DNA from: Auricularia sp. M13
Lineage: Eukaryota > Basidiomycota > Agaricomycetes > Auriculariales > Auriculariaceae
Assembly (NCBI GenBank): GCA_037042915.1
Contig: CM073203.1
Coordinates: 2,418,001 to 2,482,000 of the forward strand
Reading direction: 5' to 3'
DNA: 64,000 bases
The position numbers and the translations under genes are program-made. Below, one piece after another: positions 1-10,455 of the stretch; within the stretch, counting starts at the first letter, position 1, and every line of letters starts with the position of its first letter. A model generated the notes under the pieces. That model ran no database searches. It worked only from the letters and a program-made list of their open reading frames with translations, and was not told the origin of the DNA.

Positions 1-776
1 TATTACTATTATCGTTCGGCGAGGTTACTTCTATGGGAGACGTCGGATCGGAAGAAGGGGATGAGGAGGACAAGGAAGGGGAAGACGTCCCTGACGCATT
101 AGGTCCTGTTGTATCTGGCGATGGTGTCTGTTCGTCTGGCACAGTTGAATGAGCGGGAGGGGTTTCGGTGCTGCTGGGTGGGTTAGGGGTCCGCGTACTC
201 GGCGGGTCCTGAGGGCTAGGCGTTGGCTTTGGCGTGCTGAGGTGGTTCCGTCAACGATTAGGCGGCGTTGCCACAGCGAAAGCAGAGCCGCGTACTTTGA
301 ACTCGGAGGCGGCGGTACTGTAGTGTCCGGATTGTCCACCTGGGTGCGTTTGAGCTCTCGAAGTTCGTGGCGATTACATTGCAAATGGAACATACCAGAG
401 CCGCACATCTGGTGTTCCATGCGTCGATGGCGCCCGCCGCACCACCGCCTCCCCCGCAGATCTTGTTAATGCAGTTGGGGACCGCGGTTTTCATCGACGC
501 CGTCGTACACATGCATTTCAGAGAGTTGATGTCGCATCCAGCTGTGGGAGGCGTCAGTCAAAAAGGCCACTCATGCTGGTCGTCGGAGCATACGCGTCGC
601 GTTAACCGTGATGCAGCGCCTGGTGCAGTCTGTAAAGGGCAAAGGCTGGTGAGTGGAGGCGTCCCTGGACCTGAGAATCCGCTAAACGACGCACCAGGCA
701 ACGACTGCGCGGCTGCACGACCCGCGAGCAGGAGAGCGACGGGAACCAAGGCGAGACCGAGCATCCCCCACCGCAC
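1..776 (-). CDS. CFEM-domain secreted/GPI-type protein (3' end cut by window edge)
   Basis: Extracellular cysteine-rich protein of the CFEM family, typical of fungal cell-surface proteins. Translation starts at 776 with a clear signal peptide (residues 1-24, hydrophobic core ALVPVALLLAG, then AAAQ). Introns inferred by eye: 694-630, 593-542, 395-340 and 295-237. Spliced, the mature start is SLPDCTRRC and the full eight-cysteine CFEM pattern appears (CxxxC, then C, CxC, CxxxxC and a final C in NTRC). Most of these cysteines lie on different exons, so no single reading frame shows the domain. After the domain comes a long Pro/Ser/Thr linker (TPKPTPSPQDPP and onward) that runs off the left edge. 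Such linkers usually lead to a GPI-anchor signal, which is not visible here. CFEM proteins bind haem in some yeasts; that role is only a possibility. Confident of family, not of function. Confidence 0.85.
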
Positions 777-1410
777 CCAGGCTGGCTAAGATGAAAGAAA
801 GAGGAAGAGGGCGGCGAATCAAGAAACCCAAGCACGCATGCCGTGTACAGTATGGGCGCCCACAGCCTGATCTCCACCCTACGCCCGACGGATATGCGCC
901 CGCGCGCAAGGCACCAGAACACGTCAAAGGATCCACATGTGATGACAGCTGCCACTCGTCGGTGTCACAGCGCGCGTCTCCGGTCCGGGATACCATAGTT
1001 AGTGAGCAGCTCACCGAGCTGAGGTGTGCTGTTGAAGATAGGCTCAGTCATTCGGCAGTCTGCAGTATCCTCTGGTCTGAGCTTCTGAGCAACGTCAACG
1101 GGAAGGATGAGCGGAAGAAGCCGCTGCAACTAAGAGCACAGCACGGATCGACCAGGGAACAGCAAGCCTCGTTGCATACTGCACAGCTTTTAACGAGATC
1201 TGCTCGCAGTTCGCCAATGCAAGCAGGGATCCCTCAACTACTTCCTTCTTGCTTGGAATCGCCACTTCCGCGCACTCCGCATCGCCCAGAAGCTCTAGTC
1301 AATCAGCGATCACGCACAGGAAGGATTGGTAGCAAAGTGTATAAGTTAAAATAACAAGAGGCTCAGATGGGTATCAGAGCGGGAGAAAAACAGATTATTC
1401 TTTCTTCGTT
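777..1410. other. Intergenic, divergent/convergent spacer
   Basis: Lies upstream of the CFEM gene and downstream of the GH18 gene. A 187-aa open frame crosses it on the plus strand, but it is basic, low in hydrophobic residues and matches nothing I recognise, so I treat it as chance. No RNA gene or repeat seen. Confidence 0.5.
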
Positions 1411-2679
1411 TTATGCACCCTTGACAGCGGAGACCCAGTCCTTGCCGGCGTGGTTCCACTGCCAGGTCATGGCGCCGCCGGTGAAGCCGTTCTTGCCAAC
1501 GTACTGCTTCAGGCACTCGCCGAGCGGGCCCGGGTCCATGAAGCCGTTGCTGGCGTCGGCCGTCGTCGCGGGCTTGCCGACCACGATCTTCGACCCATCG
1601 ACGCCGTTCGCGATCATCTCCATGACGGAGGTGCCTGGCCAGGCGTCGGCGGACTTCTCCATGAGGCCGGCACAGTCGGTGCTTCAGTCGCAGTCAGCAC
1701 CTTGCGGGGGAGTCTGGGACAAATGGATCACTTACTAGACGCCCTCGCCCTGGTTGTAGAACTGCATGTTGTACCAGTCGATGAGGTCGCCGACCGCCTG
1801 GTGTACCTTGAGGTAGCCTCCACCCTTCCACTTCTCGCCCGGCTGGAACCACGGTGCCAGCGGTGCGTGCTGCAAACATGGGTCAGACGCCGAGAATCGG
1901 TGCAGAAGACGAGGACCGACCGTGATGATGTACGGCGACGGCAGAGCGTCACGAAGCGCCTTCGTGAACGAGATCAGCCAGTCCTCAGCACCCGAGCCGT
2001 TGTTGAAGGCATCGAGGTCCTCGTAATCCTGTTTGAACGGGATGAGCGTTCCTGAGCTCCGCGATGCAAGGGAAGTGCACTTACGACATCGACACCGTCC
2101 ATGCCGTAGTCCTTGACCCACTGAGCGAGCGACTGGGCAGCACCAACCGGGTCGACGCCGCCGGTCGTAGGGAACTCGGTCGCGCCGAACGCGGAGATCA
2201 TGAGCTTCGCGCCGTTGGCGGTCATGCCGTCCTTCAGCTTTTGGCGAGTAGCAGCGTCCATCGACTCCCAGGACTGGGCGTTATCCGCGCGCTGCTTGCT
2301 CATCCAGAAAGCAAGGTAACTAAAATAGTGGGTCAGAGCGTGCCCCAGTATCGCTTCCTGCAGGGAGTGGAACGTACAAGCCAGTGTAGCCGTCGATGTC
2401 AGCGGCGGTCGGGAAGTTCTGGTCCGAAAGCCAAGCATCGGCGTAGACGGTGTACTGAGCACCCGAGGTGCTTCCTCCACCGCTGGGTGGCGGAGGAGCC
2501 GGGTCGCTCGGAGCAGGATCGCTTGGAGCGGGGTCACTCGGAGCTGGGGCGGGGGTGGTCGTGGGCGGTGCGGGGGCACACTGGCGGCGCGCGACTGGAG
2601 CCGTGACGTTTGTCGGGAGGGCCGACACAGCGCTCAATGCAGAGAGCGCAAGAGCGAAAGCAGCTGCCGAAGTCTTCAT
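1411..2679 (-). CDS. Secreted glycoside hydrolase family 18 (chitinase-like) protein
   Basis: Chitin- or chito-oligosaccharide-type hydrolase, secreted. Five exons (2679-2378, 2319-2085, 2028-1921, 1869-1736, 1681-1411) sum to 1050 nt, 349 aa, with all junctions in phase. Residues 1-20 form a signal peptide (MKTSAAAFALALSALSAVSA). A Pro-rich linker with four PAPSDPAP-like units follows, then the barrel domain beginning around QYTVYADAW. The catalytic GH18 signature DGVDVDYE (DxxDxDxE, the last E being the acid/base) is created exactly at the second splice junction. Other family landmarks are YIITHAPLAPWF and WYNMQFYNQG. The domain is at the N-terminal side of a short protein, and no carbohydrate-binding module is visible. 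A TATA-like TATAAAA sits about 100 bp upstream on the minus strand (near 2780). Substrate (chitin versus peptidoglycan-like glycans) cannot be told from sequence. Confidence 0.92.
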
Positions 2680-3032
2680 CGTGAAAGAAGAAATAAACGA
2701 ATAAAAGAAGAAAGAATAAGAACGAAAGAAAAAAGCGCGGGGTAGAAGTGAGGACGTACCGTAGGATCATGTTGCCGCTTTTATACGGATGGTCGCTGCG
2801 GTGTCGCCTGACAACGGGCGCTCCAACTTCGCGTGGCGCCCGCAGAGCTGTGCTGTTCCAATTTGAGATTGTTCCGAGTCGGGCATTGCACCGGTACCTG
2901 CTCAAATGCCCTTCAAGTTGTGACTGGTGAAGGAAACTTGAGGAAGGAGGTCTCAAGAACAGCCGCAGAATGAACTGTCATAAGGCAAGACGACCAAGAG
3001 ATATCACGATGAGCACCGTAAGAGTCGGCGAG

Positions 3033-3167
3033 GCCGTGCCAAGGGGCCCGCACGATTTGGATCCGTGATATCGTCTGGGGGAGGGGGTCGTGGGAAATGA
3101 TCTGGCGTCTACCGGCATCCCGGCAGATGCGATGTCGGTCGATGGCTCGGACTGCCACCGAGCTGCG
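3033..3167 (+). repeat. Left TIR (3039-3167) with target duplication GCCGTG (3033-3038)
   Basis: Begins CCAAGGGGCCCGCACGATTT and is the reverse complement of 7885-8013. It includes a G-rich run and ends at GAGCTGCG. Confidence 0.88.
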
Positions 3168-3172
3168 GTCTT

Positions 3173-3219
3173 ATTGCAGCCGTCTCAAACGCTCACTGAG
3201 CGTTTGAGACGGGTGCAAT
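3173..3219. repeat. Near-perfect 23-bp palindrome just inside the left TIR
   Basis: Two 23-bp arms (3173-3195 and 3197-3219) around a single-base centre; the inner 16 bp (CCGTCTCAAACGCTCA and its complement) are perfect and only one outer pair mismatches. It is 5 bp inside the TIR and about 70 bp downstream of the transposase stop. It could form a hairpin or cruciform; a role in 3'-end formation or transposition is a guess. Confidence 0.8.
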
Positions 3220-3289
3220 TGAAAATGCGCGATTTCTCGAACAGTCCGTGCAGGTGAATTCAAGCAAAGTACACAAGTGAATGCTATTA

Positions 3290-6200
3290 CTAGGCTGCAG
3301 ACTGGGACGCTAGTTTAGTTTTATACTCTTCAATGGCATCCGAGTCAGGCAAGCGAGCAACTTCACGATGTCGTTGCGTCTGCTCCTTCGAAATCCCGAG
3401 TCTCAACGACTCTTCCGAGCTAACGTGAGTGTCTACTAGTAAGCGCATGATGTGAGCTGGCTCGTAGTCGGCGTCATCGCTGTGAGCAGCGGCGCAATGG
3501 AAGAGTGCATTGTACTTCCAAATTGTACGGAGCTGCCCCGATTTCGATGGCGCGCACAGTGCACAGTGAATTGGAACATTGCTTGATTTGCTTGTATCCG
3601 TGGATTCTGCCGCTTTCTTGTAGTTCATGTTCTCGTAGTGATATTCGCAGCTCGATGAGATTTGAAACTGGTTCTTCCGGCGCCTGAGCATTGTAGTGCA
3701 AGCACCGAGGCCGCAAAAACCGCATGGATTGGCAGGGACTTGGTCCTGGGGAATGAATTAGTGCAGCAAATATTGATCTGACGTCAATCTTACGCATTGC
3801 GGATCAGGGACCTTTCTCAGTGCGCGAAGAAGGTGCTCGCCAACATGATCCCGCATCTTGGATAGCTTGAGATTAGCACGGCAGAGCTTACATGGCAGTA
3901 ATTCTTGCGCTTTGTGCTTCTTCTTTGGCTCAAGGTGCGGCGGCAACGACTGCACCTTGAAAATAACTTTGCCTGAACTGCGTGAGGAGAGCACAGCACT
4001 GTGAAATTGGGCGCACCATCTGCAGAACGCAAAGGCAGATCCTTCATGTTTTCAACGACGGGGAGGAGGAGAATGTTGGACATGATCTCCTCTGTTTCAG
4101 GGTTGAGCGCGTCCCAAGCGTCCTCACACGTCTGCAGCATGTCATCCTGTGAAAAGGACCATGTAGCGGTAGGTCCGACAGCTAAAATATAATCAGAGAA
4201 TACTACTTCGTTGCTCTAGGACGCACTTTCGGAATTCCGGACTACCTGGCTCAGCACCGGAGCCATGATAGACGTAATCGCGGCAGGTACCTCAAGGACA
4301 TAGCGCGCGTGCGAGATCTGCGTATCCATTTTGTCATCCAGCTGGAGATACTCTCCGGTCCAAGTCCACGTGCGTGGCTCCGCCTGCTCAAGACGGAGCA
4401 CTTGCCCGATCACCACCGTCTTGAGGTTCTTCGAGTTCTCCTCAAACTCATCGAGAGTGAGCGAGACACGCGCTTCACCCCATGACATGCGAAATGCTGA
4501 AATTTCGAGCAGGACCAGTGCGTAAGCTGTTCCGACGCGCGCAAGAAACGCAACAATGTCGCCAACTTTGACAGTAGACCCGTCGTCCATCTGCGTGCCG
4601 CCAAGAGCCACTACTTTTGAGTGGTGGAAATCTTGGAGAGAGCGCCCTGCTGCACGGAGCGGCCGGGTTGTGAGCTTCTTGTTGGACTCATCGGTAGAGA
4701 GTGTTGCAACATAGGCAGACTTGTAGAATGTCTTGCCCTCTGCATTCACGAATGTCGGAAAAACCTTCTGGTGAATTGTCTGCGATAGCTCCGGTGATGA
4801 CTCGTCAACGACCGTGTCGGGAAAGAAGTCGTCGATGTCAAATCCAGGTTCTACCATGGCCGCGTCGAGCTCGTCTGACGGATTGCGTGTATTTTCCGAA
4901 GCATCCGTTGCGTCGGCAGCTCTATCTGTGGTCTGAGAGTGCGGCTGAACAGCACTGGTCGTGCGGTGACGGGGAGAGGCTCCTGCGCTGCTAGCCTCCG
5001 GTGCTGGCTCAGCCATTGGAATATGTAAGGACTCAGCTGGTTCCGCGCGTTCCGAGCGGTTCTCAAGCTGTTCATTATGCAGAGTACGCTCATCGACGCC
5101 GACATAGAGCCCAGCAGGACGGAGCACATCGTGATTAGGGCGAGAGAAACAAGCCTCGAAGTCGAAGTCTGGCCGTCCCGGGAAAGCCTTACGAAAGCGG
5201 GCAAGGGCTTTTTCGCGGCCAGTCGCCCACGCCCGCGCAAGGTCCACATTTCCGACGCACACATCTCCCTTCCAGGAGCGCGGGTTGAGATGGTCAATCC
5301 CGATCGTCTTCGACACATCGAGTCGGCGATGACCACGATCGAGATCAGGCCTCCGCTGAAATATGGCCTGGATGAGACACGCAATGGCAAGCTTGCTCGA
5401 GAGCTGAGAAATGTCGAAGTTGCGTGCGTGATCGAGAGTGCGGACCTCTGAGAAAACCTGCTCCAGTCGATCTGTCCCCTCGAGCAGTAGCCAGAAGCAG
5501 AGCGTCGGGTCAAGGAGCTGGAGGCGAGCAACAATCGTAAAGATGTTCTTCACAATTGCCTGTGTGTCGTAGTAAAGTGCGCCGGTCATGCAGGTGTTAC
5601 CGTGTGCATCGTACAAAATGACCGCAGCATGTGCAAATGCCGCCAGTGACTCCAGTTGCTGCTGTAAGTTCATCTCAACGTCGATAAATGGGCAGACGAA
5701 GAACCAAAGAATGTCCGAAAAAAACTGGACAGAAGAGCGCCGCTTTGATTCGGCAGGCGAAGAGACTAAGGCGGGGGCGTTGTTCAGCTGCTGGAGCGAC
5801 TGCATTAGACTAACGGCCTTGGGCACGTTCTGCTTGTCTGCAGGGTCCAGTAAGTTGCGCGCGGTCAGGTACTCCATTGCTGTGAATACCCGGAGAACCA
5901 TAATGACGTCGTGCGGGCGGATATTCGTACCATAGAGCATGATGCCCTCGGAACTCCGCAGGAGGGTGGCAAAGCGCTTGAACACATGCTTCGGATCGCA
6001 CGTCGTTGTCATCCCTCCGTCCGCGGACATGTAGCGATTGAAGCCACGCAGCGGAGCCAGCTTCTGTCCGAGCGGTGTGAGAGGTGAGATCTCGGCGACA
6101 ACGCAAAGAGCGTGCTTTGCGCGGCGATACGTTGCATCGCCGTCGCTGCCGAGAGACCAGATGGGGCCGTTCAACATGCGTCCATACTGATGCAGATTCC

Positions 6201-7754
6201 AGGACTCCACAACAGTCGTAAGCCAAGCCTGAAGCTGCTCGGCCTTCTCCTTTTTATTGGAAGGGGACGAAACGAGCGGGACCGGCGTGTAATGCTCGCG
6301 TTGCGAATAGGGCGCAATGGCGACAATAGTGGCCTCAGTGCCGAAGGCAACTGTTTTCGCATGTAAAGCACGTCTAATCGTCTCGATATTCTCAACGGAA
6401 GTCGCCCGAGTGTCCAGACTGCCGATAGTCTCGCGAGCCAGGCCAAGAACCTGGTCGCGGTCTTGATCGTAACGTGCGCGTGTCTCAAGCGCCACTCCAT
6501 CGAACATGAGTATATTTCCAGCGTGAGAGCGGCTGCGGCTGGACGGAACCGGTGGAGGGCGAAATTCTGGGTCAAAAAACGCGGCGATATTGTGCAGAAC
6601 ATCGTCACGAAGAGGTATCGCGACGGAAGCACGCATCCGCGGAATCTTCGCACGACGCTCGAGCGTGCGCTTCGAGAGGAGCCCAAGTCCCTTGCACATT
6701 GCAAAGTGCATCCTCTCACCACCAGCGTAGGCCGACAAGAGCGAGATGTCGCGGAACCGTTCATCAGAGACGTGCGGGTGATACTGTCCGTCGGCTGCCA
6801 GTTTCAGAACAGAGAGAACTCGAGCCGGGGTTGATTCAGTGCGGAGTGATGCAGCAATGACCCAGCGCACGCGCTGGATATCGTTCTTGGAGAGAAACAA
6901 CAGAACGCGTTCATGATCCCGCACGCGATTCTGCGCATTGCGGTGACGCCGGCGCAGGGACTGGACCTGCGTAAAACACAAGTGAGTTACCAAGCAAAGG
7001 GCATTCATGTGCACTCACCTTGGATCGTAATTTCTTCTTTTCTGCAACGTGATAGTGCGTGACGGCAGCAAGCTGACTGTGTGTAAGCTTGTAATATGGG
7101 GTGTTCAGCGGTGCATCTGCACGAGCGCGTTCCAGCATGTGAAGAAAAGCGCCAGAGCCAATGACTTTGAGACACTCCACACAGGCCTCAGTGGCGGTCG
7201 TCGTCTGCTGGCGGCACTTCTCTGAGCGGAAGTAGATTCTGTTCAGACGTGTATTATAGCCACACGGCAGCCAGCCCAGGGAATCATCGATGTGCTCCTG
7301 GAACGGGTACGTGTTCCAGAACGAGCCCCAAGTCCAGACATAGTAAGCACCCGGGCAAGAGTAGTACACCGGACGCCTCGGGGTGGACGGAACCGCGGGG
7401 AGACTATGAGAGACTACAGGTGTTGTGAACTATGAGACGGATAATTTAGCCTAAACACCTTCCATTTGAATGTAATTAAATCACCTTTCTCTGCTCAGCT
7501 ACGCGCTTGTTACAATTTCTAGACTTGCGGTGCGTCAACATATTATCTGCAACCGCCGTCGGGCCCGAGTTGACCTCAAATCCGCAGAGATCACAGACAA
7601 AGAAGTGATAGCCAGTATTCTCGTCGTATTTGGACCACAGCTCGAGGTCAGAGGTCACACGGATTGCACGTGAGCTGGAGCTCCGCGCATGGAAGACACC
7701 GCTGGGAGGAGGTACAGCCAAAAGCTGTACGGTATTCGGCAGAGCACTAGACAT
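3290..7754 (-). CDS. Transposase-like protein: N-terminal zinc finger, RNase H-like core, C-terminal zinc knuckles
   Basis: Six exons (7754-7485, 7429-7019, 6966-4227, 4181-4017, 3972-3794, 3745-3290) sum to 4221 nt, 1406 aa, all phases consistent. N-terminal Cys/His finger: FVCDLCGFEVNSG, then THRKSRNCNK. The core in the 2.7-kb exon carries candidate acidic residues in GNILMFDGVALE, LGSDGDATYRR and CDPKHVFKR, a set reminiscent of the D, D and D-x-x-H-x-x-K-R blocks of P-type transposases. GHRRLDVSK and DHLNPRSWKGD are further conserved-looking blocks. A disordered acidic/Ser-rich stretch follows. The C-terminal end has three Cys/His clusters: LPCKLCRANL with DHVGEHLL, NPCGFCGLGAC, and VPIHCALC with WKYN and HCAAAH. 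The start at MSSALPNTV is the first in-frame Met just inside the right TIR. Nuclear DNA recombinase role is inferred from TIRs and domain layout, not from a known homologue. Confidence 0.82.
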
Positions 7755-7884
7755 TGCGCCGGTAGAGCACTCGATGGGACGGTGAGTGTAGCAGTACAAG
7801 GAGCGTAGCTTATCGATCCAGCACAATGCGCGTGCGCTCGCATGCGCTGGCAAGCGGGCCGCACCCGCACTCACGTGCAGAAAG

Positions 7885-8019
7885 CGCAGCTCGGTAGCAG
7901 TCCGAGCCATCGACCGACATCGCATCTGCCGGGATGCCGGTAGACGCCAGATCATTTCCACGACCCCCCTCCCCCAGACGATATCACGGATCCAAATCGT
8001 GCGGGCCCCTTGGGCCGTG
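7885..8019 (-). repeat. Right TIR (7885-8013) with target duplication GCCGTG (8014-8019)
   Basis: Reverse complement of the left TIR over 129 bp. It lies just upstream of the transposase start at 7754, so it probably contains or abuts the promoter. Confidence 0.88.
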
Positions 8020-10455
8020 CGGGCAGTTGCGGTGCATGACGAACAACGATCATGATTCTGAGCATTCGTTGGTCTGCTGGCTGTGTGTGCTAAGAATACA
8101 CGTTGGGCTTTCCGATCGCCAGATGGGTGTCGGGTGCGAGGGTGCCATGTTATAATACGAGTCCGGGGATGGAAGAATCCCAGTGACCAGGAACTCGATG
8201 ACGAGCAAGTACGCAGCTGGTTCAAGCACGCAGCGAATGTCTGGAATGTTTTTAGTCCGCAGTTGTGACGATTGACCGGAGCTGGATGACCAGGGAGGGA
8301 AGACACCGGTTCACGCTTTGGACTCCGCTTGCCCACTCTGCAACTTCTCGCTTACTGAGGAATTCTGCTGGGACTCTACCACCAACTGCCTTGCGTCAGT
8401 CAACACTTGTCCTTCAAAATTTCAGCAATTTTTGCCATTGCTTGTCGCGTAGCTCATCTGTTTGCGGTGCTATTCTGAGTGCGCGTCTCAGGCGGCCGGC
8501 GTTCAACGTTCAACATCCCTGCCCGCGCCGAACGTTTTTGGACCGCTTGGACCGCAAGAATAGATATTGAGCCTGTATAACTCGCCCACATTTTTTTCAT
8601 AACCATCATATCGTCGCCACTTCGGGATTGCATCGACCAGACACGTCTACGCGCCTTGCTTTCAACGCCCGTAGGTCTCTGTTTGACATCGAGGATCAGC
8701 AGTAACTACGATACGCAAGCCGATGAGCCGTCTAATGGGGACCGATGAGCGCGTCTACACCCCTATCTTGGTCAGGAATCTGTGAACTCGACTGGCCCGC
8801 TTAAGCTCATATTCGACGGCTACCGGTTGCACCTCGCCCTCCTAGATCACCAGATGTCCCTCCCAGCGCACGTTGGCGGTCCAGTCGGGCATTACGGGTA
8901 GCCCGAAAACGGTCTCAGTGGCCTCTTGGATACCCTATGCGAGACCTCTGCAGCTCTGTGTCCCAAAAAGTGCAAGTTGGCTATGAGGCTTGACAAAGTG
9001 TGATGAGTCCTGATAACAGGGTCAGCCGACCCCCTACCTGATCAAACAGCTTCAGGGGGTATACTCGCCTACAGGCCTATTATAGGGCTGACAAGGCCAA
9101 TACACTTCATAATGTGGAAAAGGGCCGATAAGAGCTGATCAGCGGCCCCGCCCAATATTATGAAAACACCCCCAGCTGCCGCTCGTATGCGGCAGCTGGT
9201 CTTACTTTATGTTACTACATATGTACACTTACTACTTACTCGTATTACTACCCTGTATACATACACTGATCTTACTCCAGTTGTACTTTCCGACTTGACC
9301 TGATTCGAACCGAGGGCTCGCCTGCAGGCCACACGTGCCCTCGCGCAAGCTACCACCTAGCCTATTCTGCCAGTTGTCTATAACGGTGGAGCGAAGGATA
9401 CAAGCCTGCTCCACAGCTCCACTGGACATTCCGCTCCGATGACTGCGGCTCCCACGGCTCCCAAAGACTCGTAATTATGTTCTCATGGATGACTTAGTCT
9501 ACTAGCAGGTAGGGCTTGGGTTAAAATGTAGTGGGGGGACTTGCTGGTGATGAAGGTTTATCACCGCTTATAAGACCTTGTCACAGGCCGCAGTGCGCTG
9601 ATCGACACTTATCGCCATTATCACGCCGCACTGACGGCTTATCAGTACTTACCAAGGCCTACAAGTAATTAAGGCATCCTATAGGTGTGTATAGACAGTT
9701 ATCACAGAACATAGTGAGCTGATAAGAGCATAATCGCTGATCACCAGTTTGCGATTTTTGGGACATGTACGCGCTGTATCGCGCCGTTCTCGATATCTGG
9801 CTGGGCATTCACCGACTTGCGCGCACGAAGCTCCTTGAGCTCACCTCCGTCATCACCCTGATTATCTCGAGAGGACGGGGCGTCAGCGCGCCGGGCTCGA
9901 TTCGCTCGAATATTTCAATGAACTTGTTGCGATCTGCGCATCCCACGCGCGACGCCCTGTTCCATACTATGTATATCAGTTTCAGCCAACTAGGACTTCT
10001 GCTTCTCAAGCTTCACCGGAACCCTTTGCAAACACTTCATCGAAATCCGGTGAGGCGAGCGGGACCTGAGGCATCGAGCAGCTAGTCTACTATTAATCTG
10101 CTCATCCCTATCTCCATTCCAACATTGCGCGACCAGATGACAGAAAAACCAATGCAAAGAGACCCTGGAAAGAAACAGTGGATGTGATCTATGTGTTGTG
10201 ACGAGATTTCCGTCCAGCGACAGGAAGGAGGATGCAAAGTGTAATGCCGTCGTTCGTCGGGCCGACGTGTCGTAAAGTGCGTTGCAGCGTCGTGTGTGTG
10301 CGAGGAATGGGAGATGGGAGAGTGGGTGAGGTTGCAAGGAAAGATCATGCCAGATGCAAGGGGAATAAAATAGATAAACTAGAGCAAAGCAAGGGGCCAG
10401 TCGTGCGCGGCAGAGGGCAGAGTGAAGCGCAAATATCCAGCGCATGCGGAATTGT
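8014..10455. other. Gene-poor stretch between the transposon and the GH16 gene
   Basis: About 2.4 kb with no convincing open frame. The 8.0-8.6 kb part is ordinary GC; 8.6-9.8 kb is rich in stops and in short TTATCA/TGATAA words, looking like decayed repeat DNA. A tRNA-like SINE candidate lies near 9.2-9.4 kb. The 10.1-10.4 kb part is probably the 3' flank of GH16. Confidence 0.5.
9215..9375 (-). repeat. Candidate tRNA-derived SINE fragment
   Basis: On the minus strand a box-B-like GGTTCGAATCA (9301-9311) follows about 45 bp after a box-A-like GGTGGTAGCTTGCG (9343-9356), the spacing of an internal RNA polymerase III promoter. The 5-bp stem expected beside a true TPsiC loop does not pair, so it is not an intact tRNA gene. 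An AT-rich GTAGTAA/AAGTAAG tail follows. One copy only; weak evidence. Confidence 0.3.

Larger units (their letters stand above)
3039..8013. mobile_element. Complete-looking DNA transposon with 129-bp TIRs and multi-zinc-finger transposase-like gene
   Basis: A 4975-bp unit bounded by long inverted repeats (3039-3167 and 7885-8013) that match over 129 bp with about one substitution and a compensating one-base shift. The hexamer GCCGTG lies directly outside each end (3033-3038 and 8014-8019), which fits a 6-bp target-site duplication. Inside is one gene on the minus strand (3290-7754) whose six exons give an uninterrupted 1406-aa frame. Near-identical TIRs plus an open frame imply recent insertion and possibly autonomy. 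The encoded family is common as 'hypothetical protein' in Agaricomycetes as far as I recall, but I cannot assign it to a named superfamily. The RNase H-like signature resembles P/Kolobok-type enzymes, while the 6-bp duplication is unlike the 8 bp of P elements. Confidence 0.85.

Noticed and set aside
791-1354. 187-aa plus-strand open frame
   Set aside because: Basic, no domain, lies in the upstream region of the CFEM gene; GC-rich DNA gives such frames by chance.
9290-9375. Intact tRNA gene
   Set aside because: Box A and B words are there, but the TPsiC stem does not pair and no acceptor stem closes.
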